In this document: positions 1 through 12,400 of the stretch, piece after piece
Position numbering within the stretch: position 1 is the first letter of the stretch
Layout of the letters: every line of letters begins with the position of its first letter
DNA from: Onthophagus taurus
Lineage: Eukaryota; Arthropoda; Insecta; Coleoptera; Scarabaeidae
Assembly: GCF_036711975.1 (NCBI RefSeq)
Contig: NC_091967.1
Coordinates: forward strand, 8,246,001 to 8,310,000
Direction of reading: 5' to 3'
DNA length: 64,000 nucleotides
Translations under genes and position numbers: made by a program
Notes under the pieces: generated by a model
Database searches by the model: none
Told to the model about the DNA's origin: nothing
The model's input: the letters and a program-made list of their open reading frames with translations, nothing else

Positions 1-634
1 CAGCAATGATGACAAAAAAAAATTCTTCGCATTCCATCCGAGCAAATACGGATGATAAATCGCCCTTTTGAGGGCAGTCATTTTTCGGGGGGCGAAAATA
101 ATCCGAATATCTCCAACGAACCAAAAATAACAAAGAATAATTTCATTGTAAAAAAAATTAAACTATAAAATTATTAACATAACCTAACTTTTTTAACTTT
201 GACATTTGTATTCTGATGATAAAACACTTAGACACGAAATCGACCGAAATGGAAAGTGGTTTTTCTACCTTATAAGGGAAAATCCATTACGGTCCTGGAA
301 AATGTAGGTCAAAGAGTTAATACACACGGTTCCATTGTACATTTTCTCTGTGGTAATGATTTTCTCTATTTCTTGTATACACGTCACGCTAAAATAAAGT
401 TGGTAACAATGCCAAACTCGACGGTTCTTCCGTTCTTTGTTGTCCTAACCTAAAAATGCTCAACGAAGATCACAAGAATTTCACCGGAATATTGATATGC
501 CAACACCAATTATCCTTAATCGTTCGCTTGGTTTTAATTGCTCCCTGTGTCTCTTTCAAAAGAAACTTTGATATAACGTTCAAAGTGAACATTAACGAGG
601 GTCCTCTTATAGTTTTAAACGAAACTTTACTATA
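1..634. other. intergenic, no gene seen
   Basis: AT-rich sequence with only short chance open frames (the longest about 65 codons, with no recognisable domain or codon bias). I see no splice-flanked coding segment. It directly precedes a LINE remnant and may be part of the same old insertion. Confidence 0.5.
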
Positions 635-1390
635 ATGGCCCCTTTTAATTGTTTTAATAAATTAATATTGCGGGAGAGGGATGATGCTCCCACTCTCCCA
701 CAATATTCAAAATCTATATCCTCAACCCTAAAACATTGGAAAAGGAAATGCAACCCGATGGGAATATGGGTAGGAGACAGATACATTCACACCATGCTGT
801 TCGTGGAAGCCCAAACAGTTTTTGCAGAAGACGAAGAGGATATGAGGTATATGTTAAATAAACTAAAAGAAGAATACAATAAATGGGACTTAGAAATGAA
901 CAAAGATAAGACCCAATATATGGTACTTGAAACTTGGAGGAACGGGAAAGGACATACAATTGGATAACAACCTAACGATACAAAAAACGCAAAATATTTG
1001 TAGGGCCATTATAGAACTATTAATGACGTATGGGTCAGAAGTGTGGGAGACAAAGACACAACGCGAAGACTGCTAGCAACAGAGATAATGTTTTGGAGAA
1101 GTGCTGCGGCATAACCATGCTGGACCGAGTTCACTCGAGAGGACTCAATAATAAACTCTACAAATGACAAGCAACTAAAATGCTATGGACATGTACGCCG
1201 AATGAGTAAAGAGAGAATCCCACTTAAGCTATAGAACTAGGTGCCAGCAGAAACAAAAAAAAGAGGTATCCCTAGGAAAAAATGGATCCAGGATGTCAAT
1301 GAGGAGAGGACTGGGTGAAGATGATTGGAATGATAAGGACCGCTAGCGGTTGGAATGCGAGAAGCGGCAATAAATAAATCTTCCAATAAT
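635..1390 (+). pseudogene. decayed LINE (non-LTR retrotransposon) reverse transcriptase, 3' part
   Basis: The reading at 635-967 carries the palm-domain region of a RTE/Jockey-type reverse transcriptase: a degraded version of the F-A-D-D catalytic block (here LFVEAQTVFAEDEEDM, both catalytic aspartates lost), then the typical amphipathic LKEEYNKWDLEMNKDKTQYM segment. Past the stop, shifted frames still show the conserved C-terminal signatures: a TYGSEVW-like block near 1030, a WYGHVRRM-like block near 1185, and a RGxPRKKWIQDV-like block near 1265-1300. Stops and frameshifts break it throughout, so it is a dead copy. The family is inferred from residue patterns; the clade is uncertain. Confidence 0.8.
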
Positions 1391-3487
1391 CGCCAAATAG
1401 AAATAGAAATAAATTAAAAAATAATGAAATGTAATACTTTTGTTGAAATTGTTGAATTTTAAAATTGATGGCGTGCCCTAAAAAGGTTACGGACGGAAGA
1501 AATCAAGCGAAAACGGAAGTTTCCGGATGAATGGACGTCGCAAGTACCTAGCTCCGGATATGGACAGTTCGATCATCATGTCAATTTCTTTGAGATGGGT
1601 ACATTAACCGATTGATTTACTTTAAAAAACATATTTGCAGGTATTTTCTGGATACTCCGACCTTAACAAAGGATTAACAAACAATTTTTGACATTATCTG
1701 TCAAATTTTGGAGGTTAACCGCGAAGGTGCGATGTGCGGAATATAAACAATGAGGTGTCGTCTAATAAGCTATTATTACCGATATTGAGACATAAAACTT
1801 TAAAGTGCTTACATATTTACCAATTAATAACTAATTCAAGTTAAATCATTGAGTGAACACGTTTCAAGTTTGAACTACAAATGGTTATGGGCGCAGCCAC
1901 TGTTAGAAAAATTAAACATTCAAAAAAGTTAAATTTCTGTAATTATTTTGTTATACAATTGAGATTACGTTAAAAATCGTGTTACATTAAAAAAATTGAG
2001 AAATACTTATTTTTAATATTAAATGTAATACATTTCTTTAAAAATTCATTTTATAACAAAATTCTTCTGTTATTTTTTAAATTTTAATATTGGTACTACC
2101 GATTTAAATTTGTTGCCATGGTAACACATTTTACTCGTACTACATAACCTCAATTGTCATTTATGTTATCTCATTGTTAGTGTTTTAATTAAAACTTTAG
2201 TTTTAGAAGTCGCAAAAAGGAAACTAAGAGAAACGTACACACATTTTGGACGTAAAATCGCAGAAACACTCTCGGTAAGTTCTCCTTACATTAATATTTA
2301 CCCACGGTTTATAAATAACCCGATGGTATTTTAGTTTCGAGAAAACACACTCTTCAGATTCGTTGTAAATAAACTGGTCGGTGCAAGCGCTTTTTTTACA
2401 CTTCTCATGAAAATAATTAACCCGAATCTGTCATTCGGAAATTTCCTACAAGCTACTGTTTGTTCTATTAAATCCTTCTTCTTGTTATCTTAAATTGTCA
2501 GCTGCATTGAAACTTCCTACACATCATAGTTGTTGCTGACGCATCGCTACCTCAATTTCACGTTTTAATAGGAAAGTGAACGTAGGAAGTGCAACAGCGG
2601 GTTTTCACAAACGTCAAAGGCCCCCCAAGAGTATTTATCGTACAGTAAATTTATCCAGGTGACGTCAGCGATAAATAATTCGTTCTCCTTTCGTACACGT
2701 CACGTTCAAACAAAATAAAATAAATTATTATTATTATTACTTTCGCAGATTGATATGTGAAGGTGAAAACGTCGCCTATCCTGAAATGATTTATTATTTC
2801 ATGCGTAAATGATGATGATGATTATCGATTTAATCATTATTGTATAATAATTAGTAATTAATTGTGATTAATTAGAAACGAGATGATCTTTGACACATTG
2901 ATGACGATTTATGATGAACATGTGAAGAGATTTTTATTGATAAAAAAGGTATTTTTAAAAACACGATTACTAACAAAACTTTAAAAAGAACTTTTCACTA
3001 ACCTGACTTTGTAATTGAATTTAATTCAAAAACCATTAATTAAAGTAAAAAAAAATCAATCTAGTACTATAAATAAAATATTTATGTTAAACTGAAAGAT
3101 GTGATCAATAGTTTTCAACGGTTGTCAATAATTCAAAAGCTTTGCTTTCAGTGGTTTATTTTATATAGTAATCGTTGTGTGTAATGCTTCGAATGTGGGA
3201 TGGTAACAAGAAAATCGACGATTTTAACGATCGCGAGATGGTTTTCAGCAGAACAGTTTTATGAACGATAAAAATAACTTGATGGCCTCCGGATATGAAA
3301 CTTGGGACGAGATGGGTAAACATAAAACATTTAAGTTGCTCTCGTCAATCGTGATGCTGTTACCCCAAAAAAGAATAATTCCTTTTTCTCTTTTTAGAAG
3401 TATATTGCAAGAATAAAATTAGATTTTATTTGATACAATAGATGAAACCAGTTAACAATTTTAATACATCTAATTATGTGATGTTAT
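1391..3487. other. non-coding stretch with a promoter-like segment
   Basis: No protein-coding segment is recognisable. A perfect RFX X-box lies at 2112-2125. About 150 bp downstream is a strong splice donor (CTCG|GTAAGT at 2271-2280) with no ATG between, which looks like a non-coding first exon of a plus-strand gene. I cannot find the matching downstream coding exon. The rest (2300-3487) is AT-rich with simple ATT and GAT runs near 2725 and 2810. Confidence 0.4.
2112..2125 (+). promoter_or_regulatory. perfect RFX X-box motif
   Basis: GTTGCCATGGTAAC matches the RFX consensus GTNRCC-(0-3 nt)-RGYAAC in both half sites with a two-base spacer. In animals such sites sit close to the start of cilium and flagellum genes. 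A donor site without any upstream ATG follows at 2275. That RFX binds here is inference. Confidence 0.5.
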
Positions 3488-3900
3488 TGATATAACAGAT
3501 TAATACGGGAAAAGGAGTGTCCGTTATGTCAAAAATTTTAATGCACACAAATTCGGACAGCTCTACACCGTTACGTTAAGTCTACCTGGCTTTATATTTA
3601 TACCAAAGATGGTAGAATAGAGGACTTTTATATCCTGGGAACAAGTGCATAGCTCGAAGGCCCGTTCATGACGTCAGCGCTGAATAACAATGAAAAATAT
3701 ACAACATTTTAACGCTGAATAACAACTAACAGTAGAACTACCGTCCTTGATTTATACATCGTATAGATAACTCGGAGAATACCCCGAGTTTATCTATGAA
3801 AATGGGATAGAGCAACTTGAGGAATAACCCAAGTTGGATTCTATCTATGAGTGTTAACATTTATGTTTAAATTTGCTGATGTAGATAATATTGATAGTAT
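3488..3900 (+). mobile_element. partial pogo-like MITE copy
   Basis: This stretch aligns by eye over several hundred bases with the two-ended element at 8069-8684. It shares the opening block around TAATACGGG..GTGTCCGTTAT, the ACACAAATTC.GACAG block, the CTGGCTTTATATTTATACC block, and the later CTCGG.GAATACC.CG.GTTTATCT block. The terminal inverted repeats are not intact here. It is non-coding. Confidence 0.6.
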
Positions 3901-4289
3901 GATTTACAATTATTAACATTTTATTAGTTTTTGAGGTTGAACTGAATGAAATTTTGACGATGTAAAATGATTTACAAGTCAATCCGTTAATCATCGACTC
4001 TGTATTCTCGATGGTGTTGGAGTTTGGTTAGCAGAGGATTAAGATAATCAGAATGAAAGAGAATTTGGTAACACATGGATAAATGGAGGGGTGTTTGGAT
4101 GATTGGGTTTGAATTTGGTTTTCTCTAAATACACAAACGACTCATATTTGGGATGATAATGTAGGCAAATTCTAATCCAGATTTATAGGACTGTAATATT
4201 AATCCTTCTTAGTCACTTATAGATCCCCGAGACCTATGGGTTAGTACATCGTATGAATTGCAAAAACTAGTTGAAGTATAACGCTAAAT

Positions 4290-5570
4290 CACGTGACATC
4301 TCAGAATACTCATTTAGTCGTCTGTCACAAATTCATACCTCGAAATTCACACTACTTTCCCATGAATCAGGGGATTTACCGGTCAGTTGCATCGGGTCAT
4401 AAAAAAACGAAATCGTCTGTTGGCGGCGACTCTTTTCCGATGATCAAGAAAAGGTTTGTCCGTGATGTAGACGTAAAGAAACCGATCGTGTAGAAATTGA
4501 AGCTATTCTCGGTCTTTTATATTTAGCAGGAGTATTTCGAGGCGGTCTTCAAAGCTTTGAGGATTTTTGGTCAACCGATAGCTTTGGAATACAAACGTAT
4601 ATATGATGTATTCGTTTTGATGGAAAAGCATCCCGATTTCAAAGAAAAACAACAAAAGATAAATTAGCTGCAATAAGAGATATATTTACTTGTTTTGTGA
4701 AAAATGAAATGATTCCAGTATTTCGAGGAAAATGATTTAGACAATGCGGTCCTGCAAAGAAAAATAAATATGGAAAAAAATTTGTGTCTAAGCGATGTTG
4801 AGATATACATACATTTATAATATAGAAATTTATTGCAATCAGCAACGTAAAGGGCCCGTTAAACAGAATAATTTTGTCCTCACCACCAGCAAACTATGTA
4901 ACTCAACAAGTAACATCAAAAACTAAAATTATTAGTTATAGGTCCAGCAGATCTAGTGTGACTAAGCACGTAACAAAACTCCACGTGAATAACCGAGGGT
5001 TAAAAGTGTGTTAATATATTCCAAATAAAACTGCCAAATATGGTATAAAGTTTTATGAACTGTGTACACTAAATGGCAATGTTTTAATTATTATTATTTA
5101 TTCTAGGAAAGGAACAGTTCATCAAAGATTAGAACTTGCAGAAGATACGCTATGAAATAGAACATATTTAGTTGGTACTTTTCGAATCAACAGAAAGGGG
5201 AACCCAACAGAAGTAATGAGAAGTAATAAATATGGACAAGACGAGAGAATATCGTTGTCGGAAAATGGAGAGATAAAAGAGATATATTGGTCATTTCTAC
5301 CTGCTATAAATTTGAACTTACTCCCGTGGCAAATAGAAATGGTAATGAGAAAATGAAACTAAATATAGTCGCTGACTACAACCAATTCATGTCGGGTATA
5401 AACAGGGAGGACCAGATGGTTTTATATTATTCCACTGCTAAAAAAAAACTATTGGATGATATCTGAAACTTTCAGTTACCTACAATTACAAAATATAGAA
5501 ACAAAAAAGACTCCAAAAATATCTTATTTTTGGAAAGTAAAGAAGAGAGTTAGTTAGGTGAATATTGAGA
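4290..5570 (+). pseudogene. decayed piggyBac-type transposase
   Basis: Several reading frames together reconstruct the order of a PGBD/piggyBac transposase (DDE_Tnp_1_7). Near 4500-4740 is the segment EAILGLLYLAGVFRGGLQSF followed by FEDFWSTDSFG and a CIRFDGK..R block. Near 5130-5220 is the ERTYLVGTFR-NRKGNPTE block, and near 5360-5430 is the VADYNQFMSGINREDQM block that precedes the C-terminal helix. Several stops and at least two frameshifts interrupt it, so it cannot encode an active enzyme. Family membership rests on the conserved block order; no TTAA-bounded ends were identified with confidence. Confidence 0.8.
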
Positions 5571-7029
5571 TTCATATATGAGACAGTCGGTTCATTCACT
5601 GATGATGCATAATATGTTAATCATCATAAAAGCTCATCTTTAGGAATGATGCTTTTAAATTAACTCCTTAAAATTACGAAAATGTGGGTAATAATATCTG
5701 ATAAATGTTCTTACATCGTCGAGATGTGATCTGGAGGTTGATAATTTTACCTTTGACCTTGTTTCATCTTTCTCGCTTTCAAGCTCATTTTCCACCATCA
5801 TTACTTCCTGCTATTTCATTTAGACTTGAAGTATTTCTAACCATTGCAACATATCTTCCTCGATAACTTCTTCTCCAATATTGTTTTGTACAGCAGTGCA
5901 AAAATCTGATTCATAATCGCGTTACTTTTGCAGCAAAACAAAACAAAAGATATAATAAGTTACTTGCTCCTTATCATTGTCAGCATAATGAATTAACCAT
6001 TTCCTTCCAAGACAAAAAAAGACATAGCATACTGATTCAAATTGTATAGCAGAAGTATGAAACAAATCACGTTGAAAGGTTGATTAAAAAAAACTGGCAC
6101 GTTTATATAGGTAATTCTTTTCTTTAAAAATTTTCCTCCATTCATCATAAATCTCGAAGATTTTGACTCGGAAAGTAATGAACATGAAATTTGCAATGAA
6201 GACGATGTATAATAAATGTCTTGAGGTGTTTGTCATTTGTTTACCAAGAAACGGTGATTTGTTTTGAAATTTGTCCCAAATTTTGCGTGACACAAATTAC
6301 CCATTTAGGAGTAATTAGGCTTTTCCAGACTTTGTATATCTCAGTGAGACTTTTCTTTATTCTCTTAGAGTATGCTTTAGGTTGAGATACATATATTTTA
6401 GTTTAGAACCTTGTTCAAATCCAACTATTACTAACTTTTGACGTTTGAAAACAGAAATATTTCTTGTCTAAAGAACCGAAGGTAGAAGAAATTTACCTAC
6501 CTGTCACGATGATTTACAACTGTTTATAACTGTTCCTAGTTTTTAAATGAAGTTGGGAGAGTATAAAATGAATCTGCAAACGCTAACCTGTGGAATGACA
6601 GTTCAATGTGTCAATCTCTCAATATAGCCAACGTTTCCTTATCATTCTGGAATTTGTTAATTTATAATGAGTCATAAATACGATTCCATAAGAAATAAGT
6701 AGCGATATGTTGAAATTACAATAGTTTTCTCGTTACTCAGAGTGTATAAAAAAATTCGTTTAAAAGAAGTTAATTTTGATACAAATCATTGTTTTGTGTC
6801 TAAATCCTTATAAATCAAACAATTACTTTTTGATCAAATTATTCTTAACACTATCATTAGTGTACCCACCTGATAATCGTCGAACGGGCATCATCCGAGG
6901 CCACTCTATCTTACACCATGCACTGAGATCGTTTAATTTAAGGGGTGGTCGTCGCGGAGTCGCGCGTTTTTCCGTTTTTATTTTATTTTCTTTTTTTTTA
7001 GCAATCGACTAGAAACGGAAGTAATAATG
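5571..7029. other. non-coding, probable transposon debris
   Basis: Short open frames on the minus strand (5993-6293) overlap one another and show no domain I recognise. Some of this could be the flank of the piggyBac remnant just upstream. No splice-bounded coding exon is seen. Confidence 0.4.
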
Positions 7030-7392
7030 CTTCGATTTAAAAATCGATCGATTTGCTGTGCCGACGACGGTGGTTAGTTACTACTACGGCTGTAAACGCG
7101 AGGGCCACATCGAACGTCCGCGGGGGGGGACGAACGATACTGGCTCGTCGGGGGGAGGGGACGCGTCGACGTCGACGACGTTCGTTCGGTGTCGCCCGGG
7201 ACTGGAATGGAAAAGTGTGGTAACGGTGGAGGCTTCGTCGCCGGTGGTGGAAGCGGCGGCGTCGCGACGCGCAAGCGTCCCGGTCGCTCCTCGTCTCCTC
7301 GCCCGGCAGCTTCGGTGTCCCCCGGACCTAGGAGGAGGATTATTGATCCGATATGGTGGCGAATAACTACGGAGAATGAAAAAAAAGCTGAG
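7030..7392 (+). other. GC-rich patch, candidate first exon
   Basis: An abrupt GC- and CpG-rich island in AT-rich surroundings. It is open in more than one frame on both strands, as expected of GC-rich DNA, so the ORFs (for example 7058-7366) are weak evidence. A splice-donor-like GAG|GTAAAG lies at about 7390-7397 on the plus strand. In one plus frame, starting at an ATG near 7207, a Gly- then Arg/Ser-rich segment runs open into that donor. It could be the 5' exon of a gene or only a regulatory CpG island; no matching downstream exon was found. Confidence 0.3.
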
Positions 7393-8068
7393 GTAAAGCA
7401 CAACTTCTTTCTCTTGATTGTTGTATATACAACTTAATTTTCTTCGGAATACTAAAACAAAAAAAAAATTAATAATTAAAAAAGAATTACAATTCAATTT
7501 TTACCTCGCAAAATAGACTTCGTTTCTTGAATACCTAGATTAATTTAGATTGTACAATCCTTCTTTTATGTGGAGGAGAAATTTGAGAATTCTATTTCAC
7601 GACCATTTCAATAGATTTTGGGATCTTTGGGATTATTGAATCGGGGAAAATATAATAACCTCGACGTAGTACTACCCAAGTATGTAGTAGTAATCAATTT
7701 TTCATCGACCTATTGATTATTGCGTCTACAAAAATATTAAAATCATTATTTTTTAGAAAATAAAAAACGATTTCGAAAACAACATCATAAATAACTGAGA
7801 TACCATCGAAATTTAAAAGCGGATGTTGTCTGTTGACCGGATGTTGAAATAATCGGATTTTGAACTAATCGAGTTTATAAAATAAAATGTTTGGTACCGT
7901 TCTAAAAGATTTTAGATTTTTTTTTCTATTTAAATCAATACATTTTTTTTATTAATTTCGAGTTGTATATATCGCAACTAAAAGAAATTGAACATCATAG
8001 AACATGAATATATAGATACCTTTTTCTGAATTATTCTTAATATTTCTTATTTTTTACATTTAATATTA
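7393..8068. other. AT-rich non-coding DNA
   Basis: No coding frame or clear repeat. It lies between the GC-rich patch and a MITE. Confidence 0.4.
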
Positions 8069-8684
8069 TAGTAAAACCTCGATATAACTGATTAATACGG
8101 GGAATAGTGTCCGTTATATGAATAATTTGAATGTACACAAATTCTGACAGCTATCTATATCATTGCGTTCAGTCTACGTGGCTTTATATTTATGCCAAGG
8201 AAGGTAGAATCTAAACCGACCCATACACTGTGATGCAAAACTGCCACATTTGCACTCAGAGCTAATGCACACCAAGGTTGGCCAGATGAATGATTTCAAT
8301 TATAATTAAATAACAATAAAAGAAAAATACATAACTTTCATAATCAAACTGTTTAATTAAGAAAAGCAGTCTGAGGACGCACATCTCTTAAGACGGCTAA
8401 GTATTAGTCCCACTCTTATTGTTAGTTCAATAAAAATATACAACAATCTATCGCTGAATAACAATTAAAACTAGAACCACAGTCCTTAATTTATATATCG
8501 TAGAGACAACTCGGGGAATACCTCGGGTTTATCTTTGAACTTGGAATAGAGCAATGGGGAATAACTCAAGTTGGATTCCAACTATAAGCGCGAATAGTTA
8601 TATATAAATATACTGATATATTAAATAGATAATATAAATAATATGACTTAAAAATATTTTTTCCGATATATCGAGGTTTTACTG
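8069..8684 (+). mobile_element. pogo/Tigger-like MITE with both ends
   Basis: A 616-bp element bounded by inverted ends of the form YAGTAAAACCTCGATATA at 8069-8086 and, reversed, at 8667-8684, with a TA dinucleotide outside each end (8067-8068 and 8685-8686). TA duplication and CAGT-type ends are characteristic of the Tc1/mariner-pogo group. There is no open frame inside, so it would be non-autonomous. The left terminal base differs from the right (T against C), suggesting decay. Relatives occur at 3488-3900, 19440-19760, 31060-31430 and as an isolated end near 61255-61285. Confidence 0.75.
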
Positions 8685-9435
8685 TATCTCAAACCACGCG
8701 GTGTTACTTTACGTAATATTGATTTCTGTCAATCAGGCCGCAATATCGTTGAAATACACGCCATAATTGCAAAAGAGAAACTTTATGCGTGCATAAAGTT
8801 AATATGTAATTACAGTATACCTCAGAACCACTAAAAACAACTTATAACGTAACTAATAATGGATGTGAAGGATAAGAAAGGTTTATTTTTGTTATAATCA
8901 TAAATCATTTTAAAACTATGTGGATTAAAATTGTATTTTTTATAATAATTTTCAACAACAACATCAAAGGTTTCTTTTACTGTAATTTTTTTTTCTGATT
9001 AGCACAAATACTGAAGGTGCCCAATAAACACAATTTGTGACTTGTGAAATGTAATAATTATTAGTTTAGACATGAAACGTGATAACTCGTTTATGAATAA
9101 CAACGCACACTCACAAGAAAAAGGTGAATTCAAGGAGGAAAAATATTTTCTATCGTCTTTTTAATCACGATTATAATTTTATTTAAAAATTGACTAAAAT
9201 TTGATGAATAACTAAAATATTTTTTAATTAATATAAAGATATTTTCTTATTATTTTTTTTTGCTATTTTCTATTTTTTTTAATTACATCTATTAAATACT
9301 TTTTCGAGTTAAATGTTTTTTAATCACAATTTAATATCTGCTTTAAAAAATAATTAAGAAATGCAAATACATTTTCAATAAATAAAGTAAAACGAGATTT
9401 GTTAATAATTTAAATTAGTTTTTGTAAAAACAATG
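8685..9435. other. 3' flank of the BTB gene, non-coding
   Basis: AT-rich DNA with no coding frame. It probably contains the 3' untranslated region and polyadenylation site of the minus-strand gene that ends at 9436. Confidence 0.4.
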
Positions 9436-12400
9436 TTACTCATCTTCATAATCTCGCGAATAAAAATAATTAATCGCCCTGCACAAATCAAAATCAGCCG
9501 CTAAAACAATATGTACCAATCGATCTCTGGGGGCGGTATCTCCAATTATACCCCTTAACTGCGCAATGCACACATCCAGTCTTTCACCTTCCAAAGATAA
9601 ATCTTCCTCATCAGAACTTTCTTCAGAATGACTCTATTAAAATTAAAAATGCTGTATAAAAAAAAGATCAATTCAAAATCAGATACCTGATTTAAACGTA
9701 AACTTGATATTCCTTTCTGTAAAAAGCAAAGACCAGTTCTAACCCGCATTTGATCAGGTCTTGGTTTCGACGAATTGATAATTTGAAGTACTTCCACTTG
9801 TAGGGCGTTTGGTAGTTCGTAGTAAAGTTCGCGATCAATTGATTGATGATTTCTTGATATAAAACTTAAGCAACGTTTCTAAGAAATAAATTAGTATTAG
9901 TTTATATTTAATCGAAATGAAAATTTTTAGCTGTTTTGAAACCTTTAAAACTTTTCCTGTGAATTGATCTGCAATACTCAACAAAGACATAACATTTTCA
10001 TTATCGATATTTGATTGAAGAGCATATTCGCATGCCACTTTTAAGGAATCCAATTCATAACGATCACTTAGCAGTAATAATTCAGCTAATTGCTCATTAT
10101 TTAATTGGCTTGGCTTTAAAATGCCGCTGTAAAGATATTCGAGGAAGATTTTAAAAATATTTGGATTCGTATCATGAATCGTAATTTTTCTAAAAAAACG
10201 AAGAATTAATAATTATTTAATTACAATAATTATGATGTTACTTTTCGATTGTTTCCCTCATTCCCGATGTTAAAGCCTTTTTGAACCATTCACATCTAGA
10301 GGCGACAATTGCTCTGTGAGCTGGAATAATTACTTTTTCTTCTTGATTCGCTTCTAAATCGTCTAATTCGGAAACGGGGGAACAAATTACTTCAAATTCC
10401 ATATCAGTTTTTGTGCCATTTAAAAATAGTTGCATAGCCATTTTACCCAAATTGCTTTTTGTTGGTGGTGGCGGTAAACAAAACGATTCAAGTAAATTTA
10501 ATCCCAACTAAAATAAGACAGCAATAACAAATATTTCAATTTAAAATAAATTTTCCAACATTTAAACTTGAATTTAAATCGCTTGACGAAGTTTCTTCTT
10601 GATCTAAAAGTCCTAAAGTTCGAAAACATTGAGTAAATGCCTCACGTTGTACTTTGTTGCATAAATCTTGGATGAAATTTAACACGATTGATTTATGGGC
10701 GACTAATTGTTGAAGAACACCAGACTAAAAAATTGTTTATTAAAAAAAAATTATTTTTTGAATAATTTAAACTTACAACTTCACTAGTAAGCAATTTAAA
10801 TGAATATTTAAATTCACCCCAATGAAATTTTTCTTCAAATGCAATTTTAAACTCGTCCAAACGTATCAAAAAAAACCTCAACTCGGTTATTAGATAATCC
10901 AAATTTCGAGATATAGCAGTTATTTTTTGATTTGTTGTATACGAATTAAAACCACTCCTTTAAAAAAATATAAAAATACAGAAATTGTTTAGGATGAAAG
11001 AATTTTTTATAGAATTTACTTTAAATTCATAAACATCTGAATATTTTTTTTAATTTGATAATGAATGTCGGTTAATTTCACCATTTCTCTTCGATGTAAA
11101 ACGTTTTTTAAAGATCTCCCTATAACATCAGCCGCAGAAAGTTTCTTTTCATTCGTTTTAACTTCCGTAAATAAACAATTAACAATTTCAGATAATTTCG
11201 ATTCAACATCCACAGTTATCACAACCAATAAATTTAATGAAGATGCTACCTAAAAGAAAAGTATATAATACTAGATAATAAAGTATAATAGACTTTATAC
11301 TTAAAAAAATCTTTTTTGAGGTTAGAAATTTGAATTGTCAAATTAAAATGTCACTTTGACAGCAAAAATTATTTTAGGTTAAAATTTCATTTCTCAAATT
11401 ATTTTTAATGACATGAATTTCGATATTAATAATAATATGGAATCTCTTTTTTTATTTAGAATATTAGTAATCCATTATCACTTTATATATATATATATTA
11501 CAACATGATATTTGGTTTGAGGTTATATCTAGTGTTACAATGTGGTTAATTGTTTTTAAAAATGCTTATAACTGACTCAGTATTATTCTCTTTTCTTTTA
11601 CATTGACGTAAGTTATTATTTAAACGTTATTATAAATGATTTTGCATTATAAAACTTATAGTTGCTTTCGAATCGATTTTATCACTGATTATAAAGTCTT
11701 TTGATGTTGTATTGTATTAATATAAAGTGATAATGGATTACCAATATTTTAAATAAAAAAAAGAGATTCCATATTATTATTAATATCAAAATTCATGTGA
11801 AATGAAATTTCTAACCTAAAATATTTTTTGCTGTCAAAGTGACATTTTAATTTGACAATTCAAATTTTTAACCTCAAAAAAAGAATTTTTTTATTTTTAC
11901 CTCTGGAACTAAATAAACAGCTAATTCTCTTTTTTGTGCAACAGTCATTTTGTTGAAAGTAACTTTCAAAGCTTGCAATAACCTTTCAAGTTGTAATAAA
12001 AATATTGGTAATCTTGATTTGGCATAACTGATGATGTTGTTACTTTCATCCGTTGTTAAAACTGATTTTCTCTTTGCAAATGTATCACAGAGGACAAGAA
12101 GTTTAGCCGCAACTACACAATTAAAGGAAATTTAAATGAATTATATAACAATAAATCTGTTTGTACTTACTAACAGCGATATCTCTTATAGATTGTTTTA
12201 TGACGAAACATAACTCTGCAGGATTTGTTACTAAATCGGGGGATGTATTTGGATTTTTTGCCGTAAAATAATCAATAATTTGATCCATACTGTTATGAAG
12301 ATCGTTCATTAATTCATTAATTTGTTGTTTTAAAGCCATATTTGTAATATACATTTCGCACATATCAACAAGTTTACTTAAACAAGGATAATTTTTTGAA

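Noticed and set aside
7074-7497. Minus-strand open frames of 109 and 137 codons across the GC-rich patch
   Set aside because: They overlap one another and a plus-strand frame in the same GC-rich DNA. The peptides are low-complexity Pro/Arg/Ser-rich without domains, so they reflect base composition.
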